Positions 1 to 11,621 of a stretch of DNA of 41,973 nucleotides are shown piece after piece. The DNA is from an uncultured Alistipes sp. (GTDB lineage: Bacteria; Bacteroidota; Bacteroidia; Bacteroidales; Rikenellaceae): the NCBI GenBank assembly GCA_949285535.1, contig CASDZP010000010.1, forward strand, positions 1 through 41,973, read 5' to 3'. The number at the start of each line of letters is the position of its first letter. Within the stretch, counting starts at the first letter, position 1. The position numbers and the translations under genes were made by a program. The notes under the pieces are model-generated. The model was given only the letters and a program-made list of their open reading frames with translations. It had not been told where the DNA came from and did not search any database.

Positions 1-22
1 TTTATTTGAAATAACAGTATCG

Positions 23-2278
23 TTATCTTATAAAGAGAAGTTCTCGATATTTGGGAAGAGTCCAGACTCTGTCGTCGACAATCAGTTCGAGTTTGTCGAT
101 GTGGGCTCTTATCTCAACCATCAAAGGTACGACGGTGTCGTGGTAGGCAATAGCTTTTTCACGTTCGCTGGTTATGACGTTGGCTTTCTTGCGCGCGTCA
201 ATCAACTTGGTGACGTTCGATGTGATGAAATCGACATGACCCGCAATCTGACGAATCAACTCAATGTCGTGACGTGACATCTGTTCAGCTTCGTCAGCAG
301 GGAATATCGCCTTAATCTTCGATACATTGTCGAGAAGAACCGACTGATAGCCTGATGCTACGGGAACAATGTGATTCATCGTGAGGTCACCCATCACACG
401 AGCCTCAATCTGAACCTTCTTGGTATATGTTTCCCATGCCACTTCGCTACGAGACATAAGCTCACGACGGCTCAAAACACCTGTCCTCTCGAACATCTCG
501 ACACTCGACGGTTTGATGTATCGGTCAAAGATGAGAGGCACGCTTACCTCGCAGTCGAGACCGCGGCGTTCCGCCTCTTTTCTCCACTCGTCGCTGTAAC
601 CGTTGCCGTCAAACCATATATCCTTGCACTCGGTGATGATACGTTTTACAACGGTCGCCAAAGCAGCCTCTTTACCCATGCCGCCTTCTATCAGTTCGTC
701 AACATCACGCTTGAATGCGGTGAGCTGGTCTGCGACAGCCGCGTTGAGTACGAGCATGGCCTCCGCACAGTTGGCAGAAGAACCTACGGCACGGAACTCG
801 AAACGGTTACCTGTGAAAGCGAAGGGCGATGTACGGTTACGGTCGGTGTTGTCGAGCAGAAGTTCGGGTATGTTGGCAACACCGAGCTTGAGCTGTGTCT
901 TGTCGTCGAATGTGATTATATCGTCGGTGTCAGCCGATTCGAGACGAGCCAACACCTCGCTTATCTGCGAGCCGAGGAATATGGATACGATTGCGGGGGG
1001 CGCCTCCTGCGCTCCGAGACGGTGCGCGTTGGTTGCCGAGCTGATAGACGCTTTCAGAAGACCGTCATGTGAGCGTACCGCCTTCATCACATTGACAAGG
1101 AATGTCACGAAACGGAGGTTTTCGAGCGCGTTTCCACCACCGGGAGAGAGCAGGTTCACACCTGTATCTGTACCGAGACTCCAGTTGTTGTGTTTACCCG
1201 AGCCGTTGACCCCTTTGAACGGTTTTTCGTGGAAGAGAACGCGGAAACCGTGACGGCGTGCCACTCTTCGCATCACAACCATCAACAGCAGGTTGTGGTC
1301 GTTGGCGAGGTTTGTCTCCTCGTATATGGGAGCCAGCTCGAACTGGTTGGGGGCAACCTCGTTATGGCGTGTCTTGACGGGAATACCGAGTTTGAGAGCC
1401 TCTATTTCAAGTTCTGTCATGAAGGCGAGAACTCGTGAGGGTATCGCGCCGAAGTAGTGGTCTTCGAGCTGCTGGTTTTTCGCGCTGTCGTGTCCCATGA
1501 GGGTGCGGCCTGTCAGCATGAGGTCGGGGCGTGCCGCCCAGAGCGATTCGTCAACAAGGAAATATTCCTGTTCCCAACCGAGGTAAGAGACAACGCGTGT
1601 CACATCGTCATAGAAATAGCGGCATACTTCGAGGGCAGCCTGTCCGACGGCGTAGTTCGATTTCAGAAGCGGTGTCTTGTAGTCGAGGGCGTCGCCCGTG
1701 TACGATATGAATATGGTGGGGATACAGAGCGTGTCGCCCACAACGAACGCGGGAGACGATATGTCCCAAGCAGAGTAGCCGCGTGCCTCGAAGGTGTTGC
1801 GGATACCGCCGTTGGGGAAGCTCGAAGCGTCGGTCTCCTGCTGAATGAGCACTTTACCCGAGAACTCCTCGATTACGCCGCCTCTGCCGTCATGTTCGAT
1901 AAAGGCGTCGTGTTTCTCTGCCGTACCGCCCGTGAGGGGGTGAAACCAGTGTGTGTAGTGGGTTGCGTTCATGTCCATTGCCCACTGTCGCATACCTTGC
2001 GCAACGCTGTCGGCGATGCTTCTGCTCAAAGGCAAGCCTTTGTCGATTGATTCGGTGAGAGCCTTATAGACACCTTTGGTAAGGTACTTTTGCATCCTCT
2101 CACGGTTAAAGACATTCACTCCGAACATCTCTGCCGGGCGTTCTTTCGGATTGTCCAATTTGACCGCTTTGCGGCGAAATGCCTCGGCCAAAAGATCGAA
2201 ACGCAAGATACTCATAATGTTTTCGACTGTTGAAGTTTTTAGAATATTGTGAAAATCATATCGTTTGTTATCCGTCAA
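23..2278 (-). CDS. glnN: Type III glutamine synthetase (GlnN)
   Basis: ATP-dependent ligation of ammonia to glutamate in the cytoplasm; the main nitrogen-assimilation enzyme in many Bacteroidales. The 751 residues match the long type III family (about 700-730), well above type I. Visible catalytic blocks are GWEQEYFL (234-241, metal-binding acidic residues), RHNEVAPNQFE (304-314), HEKPFKGVNGSGKHNNW (350-366, with the flexible-loop Lys/Asn) and NRTSPFAFTGNRFEFR (481-496). The start at 2278 is open to question: a second Met at residue 22 (2215) begins MSILRFDLL, which looks like the usual family N-terminus. A good promoter lies at 2316-2346, upstream of both. It is a single gene, divergent from the CPBP protease. 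The stop is only 22 bases from the window edge, so its terminator is not visible. Confidence 0.97.
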   Translation of the reverse strand: MTDNKRYDFHNILKTSTVENIMSILRFDLLAEAFRRKAVKLDNPKERPAEMFGVNVFNRERMQKYLTKGVYKALTESIDKGLPLSRSIADSVAQGMRQWAMDMNATHYTHWFHPLTGGTAEKHDAFIEHDGRGGVIEEFSGKVLIQQETDASSFPNGGIRNTFEARGYSAWDISSPAFVVGDTLCIPTIFISYTGDALDYKTPLLKSNYAVGQAALEVCRYFYDDVTRVVSYLGWEQEYFLVDESLWAARPDLMLTGRTLMGHDSAKNQQLEDHYFGAIPSRVLAFMTELEIEALKLGIPVKTRHNEVAPNQFELAPIYEETNLANDHNLLLMVVMRRVARRHGFRVLFHEKPFKGVNGSGKHNNWSLGTDTGVNLLSPGGGNALENLRFVTFLVNVMKAVRSHDGLLKASISSATNAHRLGAQEAPPAIVSIFLGSQISEVLARLESADTDDIITFDDKTQLKLGVANIPELLLDNTDRNRTSPFAFTGNRFEFRAVGSSANCAEAMLVLNAAVADQLTAFKRDVDELIEGGMGKEAALATVVKRIITECKDIWFDGNGYSDEWRKEAERRGLDCEVSVPLIFDRYIKPSSVEMFERTGVLSRRELMSRSEVAWETYTKKVQIEARVMGDLTMNHIVPVASGYQSVLLDNVSKIKAIFPADEAEQMSRHDIELIRQIAGHVDFITSNVTKLIDARKKANVITSEREKAIAYHDTVVPLMVEIRAHIDKLELIVDDRVWTLPKYRELLFIR

Positions 2279-2315
2279 TCTCGAAAAAATCTTTTCAGAC
2301 CGATAAATAACGATG

Positions 2316-2346
2316 CAAATATAGCATATATGAAAAATTATACCAA
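2316..2346 (-). promoter_or_regulatory. Bacteroidota-type promoter for glnN
   Basis: On the minus strand the sequence reads TTG, 20 nt, TATATTTG. This matches the -33 TTG / -7 TAnnTTTG consensus of the Bacteroidota primary sigma factor. Transcription would start near 2309, about 30 nt before the upstream glnN start codon. Confidence 0.65.
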
Positions 2347-2470
2347 CTTGTCGGCAATTTTTTGTTGCGTCGCAACGCTTTGTCGTTCAAGCGGGTTTTA
2401 CCTGTTTGGTCCGTTTTTTGAAAAAATTGTGGCGAAGATGTAATTTTATCATTGTTTATTCGTTGTTATT

Positions 2471-2501
2471 TTGACTATCGGTTAAAAAATAGTTACTTTC
2501 G
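2471..2501 (+). promoter_or_regulatory. Promoter for the CPBP protease gene
   Basis: TTG at 2471-2473, 20 nt, then TACTTTCG at 2494-2501. This is close to the Bacteroidota -33/-7 consensus, with one mismatch in the -7 box. It lies 39 nt upstream of the ATG at 2541. Confidence 0.55.
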
Positions 2502-2540
2502 CATACTCTTTTATAATATCCTTTTATTGAGTTTTTCTGT

Positions 2541-3428
2541 ATGAAAGGTTTTTTCACGGGAAAAGACTATCCTTGCATATTTGATTTGGCGGCATATGTT
2601 TTGCTGTTCTTTGTTTCGTCATTTGCGGCCGTGTTGATTTTGAGTCTGGTGCGTTTGATGATTCAGCTTGACAACGACTCGTTTATGGCGTTGAGTTATA
2701 TCGTTTCGTTTGTAGTGTTGCTCGCACTGACGTTTATATATCGTGCCGTGAGAAGCAAAGTGAAGGTCGAGACGGGGATAAAAACATTCTTTTTCCGTCC
2801 GAAGTTCAATTTCAAGATGACGCTCTGGGGTATCATATTGATGATTATGTCTCAGATTGTCACGGAACCGCTGGTGGCTATGGATGCCGTCTCGGAACGT
2901 GCTTATTACGACATGTGGTCAACGATGGGGGTAGTCATGATAGCCGTGTCGGTGTCGGTCGCTCCTATCGTGGAGGAGATTTTCTTCAGAGCCATAATCG
3001 CGGGCGATCTGGCGAAGAAAAGAGGCGCGGTGTTCTCCGTGATTGTCTCGTCCCTGCTCTTTTCAGCTGCTCATTTCAGCTGTTGGGCACAGGTTATTCC
3101 CTCTTTCTTCGGGGGATTGATTCTCGCGTATGTCTTTTTATCGACAGGCTCTGTGTGGAGCGCCGTCTTTGTCCATTTTGTCAATAATCTCACCTCACAG
3201 ATATATCTGCTCTATTCGCCTACATACGAAGATTTTTCAAAACCGTTGAGAGAGATTGTCGGGGTGGACGCGGTCTATTACATCATATACGGTCTCTCCG
3301 CAATAATACTTCTGGTTACCTTGTCGGTCGGTGTGGCGAGACTTTCCCGCAAATATTCCAAAATGGGTGGTGACAACGCTGATAGAGCGGTCTCGGCGGA
3401 GAAGAAAACGGTCAAATTGGAAAAATAA
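2541..3428 (+). CDS. CPBP-family intramembrane metalloprotease
   Basis: A 295-residue polytopic membrane protein of the CAAX/CPBP (Abi) family. The family motifs are present: the glutamate pair in EEIFFR (145-150), a conserved His in AAHFS (178) and a further His in HFVNN (212). These form the glutamate/histidine site of the RCE1-type fold. About eight hydrophobic segments can be counted, the first at about 15-40. The charged C-terminal tail (about 270-295) is cytoplasmic-looking. Family members include prenyl-protein proteases and bacteriocin self-immunity proteins; nothing in the neighbourhood suggests a substrate. It is probably its own transcription unit, because a strong promoter for the next gene sits at its 3' end. 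Confidence 0.88.
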   Translation: MKGFFTGKDYPCIFDLAAYVLLFFVSSFAAVLILSLVRLMIQLDNDSFMALSYIVSFVVLLALTFIYRAVRSKVKVETGIKTFFFRPKFNFKMTLWGIILMIMSQIVTEPLVAMDAVSERAYYDMWSTMGVVMIAVSVSVAPIVEEIFFRAIIAGDLAKKRGAVFSVIVSSLLFSAAHFSCWAQVIPSFFGGLILAYVFLSTGSVWSAVFVHFVNNLTSQIYLLYSPTYEDFSKPLREIVGVDAVYYIIYGLSAIILLVTLSVGVARLSRKYSKMGGDNADRAVSAEKKTVKLEK

Positions 3429-3447
3429 ACAAAAAATATTATTTTTG
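3417..3447 (+). promoter_or_regulatory. Promoter for the SurA/OstA group
   Basis: TTG at 3417-3419, exactly 20 nt, then TATTTTTG at 3440-3447. This is a full match to the Bacteroidota TTG-N20-TAnnTTTG pattern. It overlaps the last codons of the CPBP gene and lies 44 nt before the ATG at 3492, so the envelope genes downstream can be transcribed independently. Confidence 0.65.
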
Positions 3448-3491
3448 TGGCTTAGCGTAGCGGGTTTTAACCGCTTTTACCGACGAACGAT

Positions 3492-4670
3492 ATGATAATG
3501 CGTAAACCATATATTCTCGCTTTGGCATCGCTGTCGCTTTTTGCCGGGTGCAAAGATTTCTCTTTCATGAAATTCGGCGAGGAGCCGTTGGCAGTGGTGG
3601 GTAACAAGTCGCTTTACATGAGCGATATAAAAGATATATTCTATAAGGGAATCACCCCGGAGGACAGCATCAGCCTGTTGAGGGCGCATGTCGGAGGATG
3701 GGTCAAAACTCAGATAAAGATACAGGAGGCGGAACAGCTTTTTGCCGAAGAGCAGGACGAGTTCGACGCCCTGATTGAGTCTTATCGAAACTCTCTGCTG
3801 ATTTACAAATATGACCGTTCCTTGAGCAGCCATGTCGATACGGTTGTTACAAACGCCCAGATGACGGAGTATTATAACCGCAACAAGGAGCAGTTCAGAC
3901 TGGTTGGACCCGTTGTCAAGGCGCGCATCCTCGCTTTCCCGTCCGATTACAGACAGGCGAAAAGTCTTAAGAAACTGATGGAGAGCAATTCGAGCGAAGA
4001 TTACCAGGATGTGGTGGACATAGCGGAGAAGAGCTCGTTCTATTACAAAGAGTTTCTCGACAAATGGTACTACTTTAAAGATATTCTGTCTGACATTCCG
4101 TTCAATCAAAAAGATTTCGACGCGTTCTTGAAAAAGAACAAACTCTATGAGTACAGAGACGAGAAAAACGGAATAACATATCTTATGACCATATATTCAT
4201 ATCGAAACACGGGTGATTATATACCCATAGATATGATTTCAAGGACGATAAGAACCGCCATAATAAATCAGCGAAGAACAGAGTACATAAAACAGAAAGA
4301 TGACAGCCTTTATAACGATGCGTTGTCGAAAAACAGCGTTTCGCTCAATATAGACACTGTTTCTGTTTTCGCTCCGAGTGCCGTAACCGTTTCGGACGAA
4401 AGTCAAAAGACGAAAGAGGCGGACAGAACTCTTGAAGAGGAACGGGAGGCTTCGGACAGAGAAGAGGAACGTTCATCTTCTGAAGAGAAATCGGAGCGGG
4501 AAGAGTCCGAACCGTCTGATAAACAGACTGAAGAGCCTAATGATACGGAGACGGGCGAACAGAGTGAGACGGAAAAAGAGAAAGTCTCTGACGAAGAACG
4601 TTCGTCTGAAGAGGAGAGCATCGCTGCGGACGATGAACGCTCCGGTGACGGTGATGCAGCCACAGAATAA
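3492..4670 (+). CDS. SurA/PpiC-like lipoprotein with acidic C-terminal tail
   Basis: A 392-residue predicted lipoprotein. A short hydrophobic signal ends in the lipobox LFAGC, making Cys20 the lipidated residue. The body (about 25-290) begins with EEPLAVVGNKSLYMSDI, which resembles the N-terminal chaperone segment of SurA proteins; a clear PpiC parvulin core is not evident. In Bacteroidales a PPIase-like gene of this kind commonly precedes surA, and that is the arrangement here. Residues from about 297 to the end are a low-complexity tail made almost entirely of Glu, Ser, Asp, Arg and Thr, with no obvious fold. The likely role is periplasmic chaperoning of outer-membrane proteins, inferred from context. 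A second in-frame ATG at 3498 is an equally possible start. Confidence 0.75.
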   Translation: MIMRKPYILALASLSLFAGCKDFSFMKFGEEPLAVVGNKSLYMSDIKDIFYKGITPEDSISLLRAHVGGWVKTQIKIQEAEQLFAEEQDEFDALIESYRNSLLIYKYDRSLSSHVDTVVTNAQMTEYYNRNKEQFRLVGPVVKARILAFPSDYRQAKSLKKLMESNSSEDYQDVVDIAEKSSFYYKEFLDKWYYFKDILSDIPFNQKDFDAFLKKNKLYEYRDEKNGITYLMTIYSYRNTGDYIPIDMISRTIRTAIINQRRTEYIKQKDDSLYNDALSKNSVSLNIDTVSVFAPSAVTVSDESQKTKEADRTLEEEREASDREEERSSSEEKSEREESEPSDKQTEEPNDTETGEQSETEKEKVSDEERSSEEESIAADDERSGDGDAATE

Positions 4671-4744
4671 TGCTGACGGTTTGACGTGTTGAAGCGTCTG
4701 TTTAAATGTTTTCAAGGAACTCCAAAAAGAGAAAAAGAATATAT

Positions 4745-6157
4745 ATGAAGATTAATTTTGTCAAGACCTCGCTTGTTGCGGCTGCGCTTCTCTGCTGTGC
4801 CAAGCCGATAATGGCGCAGGACACTATTCAGTGGCCCGAGAGCCAGCGTTATGTCGCCGACGAGATAGTGGCTGTTGTGGGTAGCTCCATGTTGTTGCTC
4901 TCCGATTTGCGCATGGCTGAAGATTATGTGAAACAGAGCTCGATAGAGCAGGGCTTCTCTTCGACCAACCCCGAAGGCGATGCTTTCGAGAGCATGCTCA
5001 CACAGAAATTGCTGGCTTCACAGGCAGCAATCGACTCGTTGGAGGTTAATCAGTCGCAGGTCGATGCGCAGGTTGACGCGCAGATGAAGGCGTTGATAGC
5101 CTCGAAAGGCTCGGTGAAGGCTGCTGAGGAGTATTTCAACCGTCCTATTTTCAGCGTGAGAGACTATTTCAGACGCAGAGCCACCGAGTCGGAGATGGCG
5201 CGCGCCATGAGAAACAAAATACAGGAGGGTGTCACCGTTACTCCCGAGGAGGTATCGAAGTTCATAAAATCGATACCGAAGGACTCTCTTCCGATGATTC
5301 CCGAGCAGTACATATATGCGCAGATTGTCCGCTATCCGAACAGCGACGAAGATGCCAAACTCAATGTGAAGGAGCGTCTTCTCGAACTTCGTGAAAGAAT
5401 CATGAAAGGCACCAATTTCGCTGCGCTTGCCCGCATGTACTCTGAAGACCCTGTGTCGGCGGCACGAGGCGGTGAGATGGACCCGCAGCCCAAGGAGGGT
5501 TTTGTTGCGCCGTTTGCCGATGCGTTGGCGGCTCTCAAGCCCGGGCAGGTCTCTGAGATTGTGGAGACGGAGTTCGGTTATCACATCATAGAACTGATAG
5601 ATGTCAAAGATAATCTCTATCATTGCCGTCATATCCTTATGAGGGTACGTTTCGAGCCCGAAGAGAGGGCGGAGGCGATAGAATTGCTCGACAGCGTTGC
5701 TCATAAGATAAGGGTTGACAGTCTCAACTTTGACGATGCGGTCAAGAGATTCACGCAGGACGACAAGACGAAACAGAGTAACGGTGTCGTGATTAACACC
5801 CTTTACGACATGTACAGCATGCCGCGTCTTAAAAGCAATAAGTTCTTCCGTGACGAGCTCGGTTTGGACTACGAGTATCTACGTAACCTGAAGCCCGGAG
5901 AGCTGAGCGACGCGTTTGAGACGATAGACACGCAGAACATGAACGAGATGATAAAGATTGTCAAGCTCGTGGAGATAATTCCCGCTCATGTGGCGTCGTT
6001 CGAAGAGGATTACATCCAAATCGAGGATATGGCGATAGCGAAGAAAAAACAGGAGAAGTTCGATAAATGGCTCAACGAGAAAATAGACCGCATGTATGTC
6101 AAGATAGAGCCACCGTACGACCAGATTGTTCTTAAAAATCCACGTTGGCATAAATAG
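4745..6157 (+). CDS. surA: SurA-type periplasmic peptidylprolyl isomerase
   Basis: A periplasmic chaperone/parvulin for outer-membrane protein folding, 470 residues from the chosen start. I chose the ATG at 4745 because it is followed directly by a clean signal peptide (MKINFVKTS, hydrophobic core, cleavage after IMAQ); an in-frame ATG at 4706 only adds a charged leader. The SurA_N helical domain spans about 25-180. A canonical PpiC domain is at about 185-285, with FAALARMYSEDP, GGEMD and FGYHIIEL. A second, more divergent parvulin-like segment starts with CRHILMRV (about 293-370). The gene is 74 nt after the lipoprotein and 6 nt before the OstA-like gene, so the three are probably co-transcribed from 3417-3447. 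Confidence 0.92.
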   Translation: MKINFVKTSLVAAALLCCAKPIMAQDTIQWPESQRYVADEIVAVVGSSMLLLSDLRMAEDYVKQSSIEQGFSSTNPEGDAFESMLTQKLLASQAAIDSLEVNQSQVDAQVDAQMKALIASKGSVKAAEEYFNRPIFSVRDYFRRRATESEMARAMRNKIQEGVTVTPEEVSKFIKSIPKDSLPMIPEQYIYAQIVRYPNSDEDAKLNVKERLLELRERIMKGTNFAALARMYSEDPVSAARGGEMDPQPKEGFVAPFADALAALKPGQVSEIVETEFGYHIIELIDVKDNLYHCRHILMRVRFEPEERAEAIELLDSVAHKIRVDSLNFDDAVKRFTQDDKTKQSNGVVINTLYDMYSMPRLKSNKFFRDELGLDYEYLRNLKPGELSDAFETIDTQNMNEMIKIVKLVEIIPAHVASFEEDYIQIEDMAIAKKKQEKFDKWLNEKIDRMYVKIEPPYDQIVLKNPRWHK

Positions 6158-6163
6158 GCGATT

Positions 6164-8854
6164 GTGAATAAAAGATATATATTAGGTTTTTGTGTTGCAG
6201 CGGTTGTGACGATGTTTTTCGTCATGCCGCTGTCGGCACGTATGGAGAGTACCTCAGAAGCGGAATTCCGTTTTGATCTTTCGTCATTCGCTCCCGATGC
6301 GGCGTTGTCGGCGTCGAAACCTGCCGACAGCGCGAAAAACAGAGCCAGAGTCGATTACAAGAGTGACGAGACGTTGATAAGCAATCAGGGCTCGTTCGCC
6401 AAACTTGTAGGAAATGTGGCGTTTCATCATAACGGGGTTATAATAACCTGCGATACCGCTTACCGTTACAGCGAAAAGAATATGGAGGGAGTCGGAAGCG
6501 TGATTATAAACGCCAACGACTCGGTGTATATATACGGCGACAGGTTCACGTACGACGGCGAGAGTAACATTGCGCGCGTCTATTCTCCGATAATCAAACT
6601 TGTGGACGGGGATGCCGTTCTTTATACCCATAATCTGAGTTTTAATACGTTGACAGGTGTCGGTAGTTATTATGACGGCGGTACGATGACCTATCACGAC
6701 AACCTTATGGAGTCGAAGCGCGGAGACTATTATACCGATACGCGTACCATAGTGCTTGTCGGAGACGTGCAGATGCACAATGACGATTACGACATCAAGA
6801 GCGATTCGGTGGCTTTCAATGTGACCACCGAGCTTGTCACATTCTATCGTCCCGCACATATATGGAACAAAAACGACGAGTATCTTTACGCTCACAGAGG
6901 TACGTACGACAGAGTGAAAGATATATACGACATCATCGACTCTGCGTACATCATGACCAAAGAGCGGGAGTTATGGGCGGATTCGCTTAAATATTTCGGT
7001 GCCGTTGAGGAGGTGGAACTCAGGGGTGACATACAGATATATGACTCCGTGCAGTCTCTCTTTACTTTCGGGGATTACGGATATTACTGGGGACCTCTCA
7101 AACAGGTGATAATGACGAAAAATCCGTCATCAGCCTCTGTCGATACACAGAATACGCAGGACACGGTATTCATGCGCGCCGATACGATGTTTGTCATTCC
7201 GCAGCTATCCGTTGACAAGGGTGCCGACACTCTCGGTACGGAGGATATCAACAACGCTTTGATTGAGAATGGCGCGGTTGACACTATTGTGGAAAACAAC
7301 GTAGCGGAGGACAATGTATCCGATATGTCTGACATGTCGGATACTCCTGAAGGTTCTGAAATTATTGAAAGCTCCGAAATTATTGAAAGTTCCGAAATTA
7401 TTGAGACTTCTGAAACGGCTGAAACTTCTGAAATGTCGGGCGGTGTGACGGATGATGTTATGACGGATACGGTTGTCGCTGACGGTTCGGAGGCAGATTC
7501 TTCCGTCACAAAAGAAGTTATTGCCGATACCATTGATAAAAAAGCGGTAACGGACACTGTTGACGGCAACGCGCTTTCGTCACTTTCAAAAATAGATTCT
7601 CTGCTTGCAGTGACCTACTGGGACAATCTTACCAAGAAAGAGATTAAAACCATACGCAAGGCACGAAAGAGACTTGAACGCGAGGCAAAGCGTGAAGCTA
7701 AACAGAAAGAGCGAATGTCAGCCATAGAGGCGCTTCGCGACGTTAAACGCGACTCCATTGCCGCCGCCGATTCGCTAAAGAAAGAGAGTGTAGCCGCCGA
7801 TACGGTTGTAAGACGCAAAAGAAACGCCTCACGAAAGGCGGACTCGTCGGATTATGTGTTGAGAGGCTATCACAATGTCCGTATTTACAGAGCCGACATG
7901 CAGTCGGTGTGCGATTCTATTGTGGCGATAACGCTCGACTCTACGATGTTTATGTACGGGAAGCCTATCGTATGGAACGAGAATAATCAGATAACCGCTT
8001 CATACATAAAGATGTATAGCGCGAATGAACAGCTTGACAGAGCGGAACTTTATGATTTCCCGATAATAGGTCAGCGTCTTGAGAGCGACAGAAACCGCTA
8101 TAATCAGATAAGGGGCAAATACATGGAGGCGTATTTCAAGAATAACGAGCTTGATATCGTATATATAGACGGAAACGCCGAAACTATATTCTATAAGGAG
8201 GATGACGGCGAGCCTACGAGCATGTTCTATATAATGTCCGCCAACATGGAGATATATTTCGACAGTTCGCAGGTGTCACGCCTCAAATGGATATCCGACA
8301 TCACGCACAGTATCTATCCGATAGACAAGATTCCACCGACACAGAAACTTGCGTTGACAGGGTTCAAATGGATAACCAAGACCCGACCCCAAAACCGTTT
8401 CGATGTGTGCGACAGGGTAATAATCCCCTCTAAAAGAGAACAGGTAAAGAAAATCACCCTTCCGCTGTTCCGAATAACGGCGAAGATAAATCAGGAACGT
8501 TTCGACATGACCAAGGCGGGTACATGGGTTGACAGAACCGAGCTTTCACCCGTCGATTTGAGCGACTTTTTGGGTGTAGAGCCTGTCTCGGAGGATAACA
8601 GAATAACCCGTAAACTCTCCGAAGCAGAGAAAGAGGAGAGACGCCTCGATTCTCTGCGTCGGGACAGCATACGAAAGGCAACTTTCAGCCGTGACAGCAT
8701 CCGTAGCGACAGCGTGGTGCGCGCCTCGTTCCGTCGTGACAGCCTGCGAAAAAGCGTCGGCAACGACTCAGCGGGTAAAACAAAAAGCGATACCACGGTG
8801 GGTGCGGTAGGAACCAAACCGAGCGGAGTGAAAAATGATGCTCCGAAACGTTAA
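6164..8854 (+). CDS. OstA-like (LptA/LptD N-domain) envelope protein with low-complexity insert
   Basis: An 896-residue exported protein starting at GTG (6164), 6 nt after surA, with a signal peptide ending near MPLSAR. Residues about 77-240 show the repeating beta-strand pattern of OstA_N/LptA domains (KLVGNVAFHHNGVIITCD and similar), the jellyroll that binds lipid A chains during LPS transport. A second conserved segment lies at about 565-745. Between them, residues about 360-560 are low complexity, including near-identical SEIIES repeats and a Lys/Arg/Glu-rich helix. The C-terminus carries repeated RRDSIR/RRDSLR units. There is no LptD beta-barrel. Role in LPS transport or envelope integrity is inferred from the domain and from surA next door. 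Confidence 0.82.
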   Translation: MNKRYILGFCVAAVVTMFFVMPLSARMESTSEAEFRFDLSSFAPDAALSASKPADSAKNRARVDYKSDETLISNQGSFAKLVGNVAFHHNGVIITCDTAYRYSEKNMEGVGSVIINANDSVYIYGDRFTYDGESNIARVYSPIIKLVDGDAVLYTHNLSFNTLTGVGSYYDGGTMTYHDNLMESKRGDYYTDTRTIVLVGDVQMHNDDYDIKSDSVAFNVTTELVTFYRPAHIWNKNDEYLYAHRGTYDRVKDIYDIIDSAYIMTKERELWADSLKYFGAVEEVELRGDIQIYDSVQSLFTFGDYGYYWGPLKQVIMTKNPSSASVDTQNTQDTVFMRADTMFVIPQLSVDKGADTLGTEDINNALIENGAVDTIVENNVAEDNVSDMSDMSDTPEGSEIIESSEIIESSEIIETSETAETSEMSGGVTDDVMTDTVVADGSEADSSVTKEVIADTIDKKAVTDTVDGNALSSLSKIDSLLAVTYWDNLTKKEIKTIRKARKRLEREAKREAKQKERMSAIEALRDVKRDSIAAADSLKKESVAADTVVRRKRNASRKADSSDYVLRGYHNVRIYRADMQSVCDSIVAITLDSTMFMYGKPIVWNENNQITASYIKMYSANEQLDRAELYDFPIIGQRLESDRNRYNQIRGKYMEAYFKNNELDIVYIDGNAETIFYKEDDGEPTSMFYIMSANMEIYFDSSQVSRLKWISDITHSIYPIDKIPPTQKLALTGFKWITKTRPQNRFDVCDRVIIPSKREQVKKITLPLFRITAKINQERFDMTKAGTWVDRTELSPVDLSDFLGVEPVSEDNRITRKLSEAEKEERRLDSLRRDSIRKATFSRDSIRSDSVVRASFRRDSLRKSVGNDSAGKTKSDTTVGAVGTKPSGVKNDAPKR

Positions 8855-8896
8855 AATGTCTGTGTCAAGAGTATTTTTGAAGAAAAACAATCAATC

Positions 8897-9553
8897 ATGA
8901 AACGAATAATATCACCCTCTTTTCTGTCTGCCGATTTTGCCAACTTGCAGTCGCAGACCCAGATGATAAACGACTCGGCTGCCGAGTGGATTCACCTCGA
9001 CGTTATGGACGGCCGTTTCGTGCCCAACATAACGTTCGGTTTCGATGTGATAAAGGCGATTCGCAGACATACCGACAAGGTGCTGGACGCTCATCTGATG
9101 ATTGTCGAGCCTGAAAAATATGTGGAAAAGTTTGCCGAGGCGGGTGCCGATTATCTGACGGTGCATGCCGAGGCTACCGTTCATCTGCACAGGGTGTTGC
9201 AGTCGATAAAGGCTTGCGGCATGAAAGCGGGTGTGGCTCTCAACCCTTCGACTCCCGTATGCGCAGTTGAAGAGGTGATAGAGATGGCGGATTTGATATT
9301 GGTCATGTCGGTGAATCCCGGCTTTGCCGCGCAGAAGTTCATTGAAAAAAGTCTCGATAAGGTACGCAGGATAAAATCAATGATTACATCGAGCGGCTCT
9401 AACGCCCTCATAGAGGTTGACGGAGGCGTCTCTACCGCCAATTCGGAGAGCCTTTTCGAGGCTGGAGCCGATGTTCTGGTGGCAGGAAGCGCCGTTTTCG
9501 GTGCCGACGACCCGTCGAAAGCCATACTTCGACTTCTCGGCTCTGAAAAGTAG
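8897..9553 (+). CDS. rpe: Ribulose-phosphate 3-epimerase
   Basis: Interconverts ribulose 5-phosphate and xylulose 5-phosphate in the cytosolic pentose phosphate pathway. The 218 residues are the normal length for this TIM-barrel enzyme. SPSFLSADFANL opens the barrel, HLDVMDGRFVPNITFG (33-48) holds the metal-binding His33 and Asp35 and the catalytic Asp, DAHLM carries the next metal His, and VDGGV the C-terminal catalytic Asp. A -7-like TATTTTTG at 8872-8879 precedes the ATG but has no clear -33 element, so read-through from the OstA-like gene is possible. Confidence 0.96.
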   Translation: MKRIISPSFLSADFANLQSQTQMINDSAAEWIHLDVMDGRFVPNITFGFDVIKAIRRHTDKVLDAHLMIVEPEKYVEKFAEAGADYLTVHAEATVHLHRVLQSIKACGMKAGVALNPSTPVCAVEEVIEMADLILVMSVNPGFAAQKFIEKSLDKVRRIKSMITSSGSNALIEVDGGVSTANSESLFEAGADVLVAGSAVFGADDPSKAILRLLGSEK

Positions 9554-9630
9554 AGCAGGGCGATTATGCGTTATTGTCTGCGGCGGAACTCTGTCGCAGG
9601 CGATTTTTTTAACATTCATTACGCAAAAGC

Positions 9631-11619
<1,989 letters not shown>

Positions 11620-11621
11620 TT

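Noticed and set aside
371..2050. Long plus-strand frames opposite glnN
   Set aside because: They are antisense to a well-conserved gene, have no family features, and arise from its codon bias.
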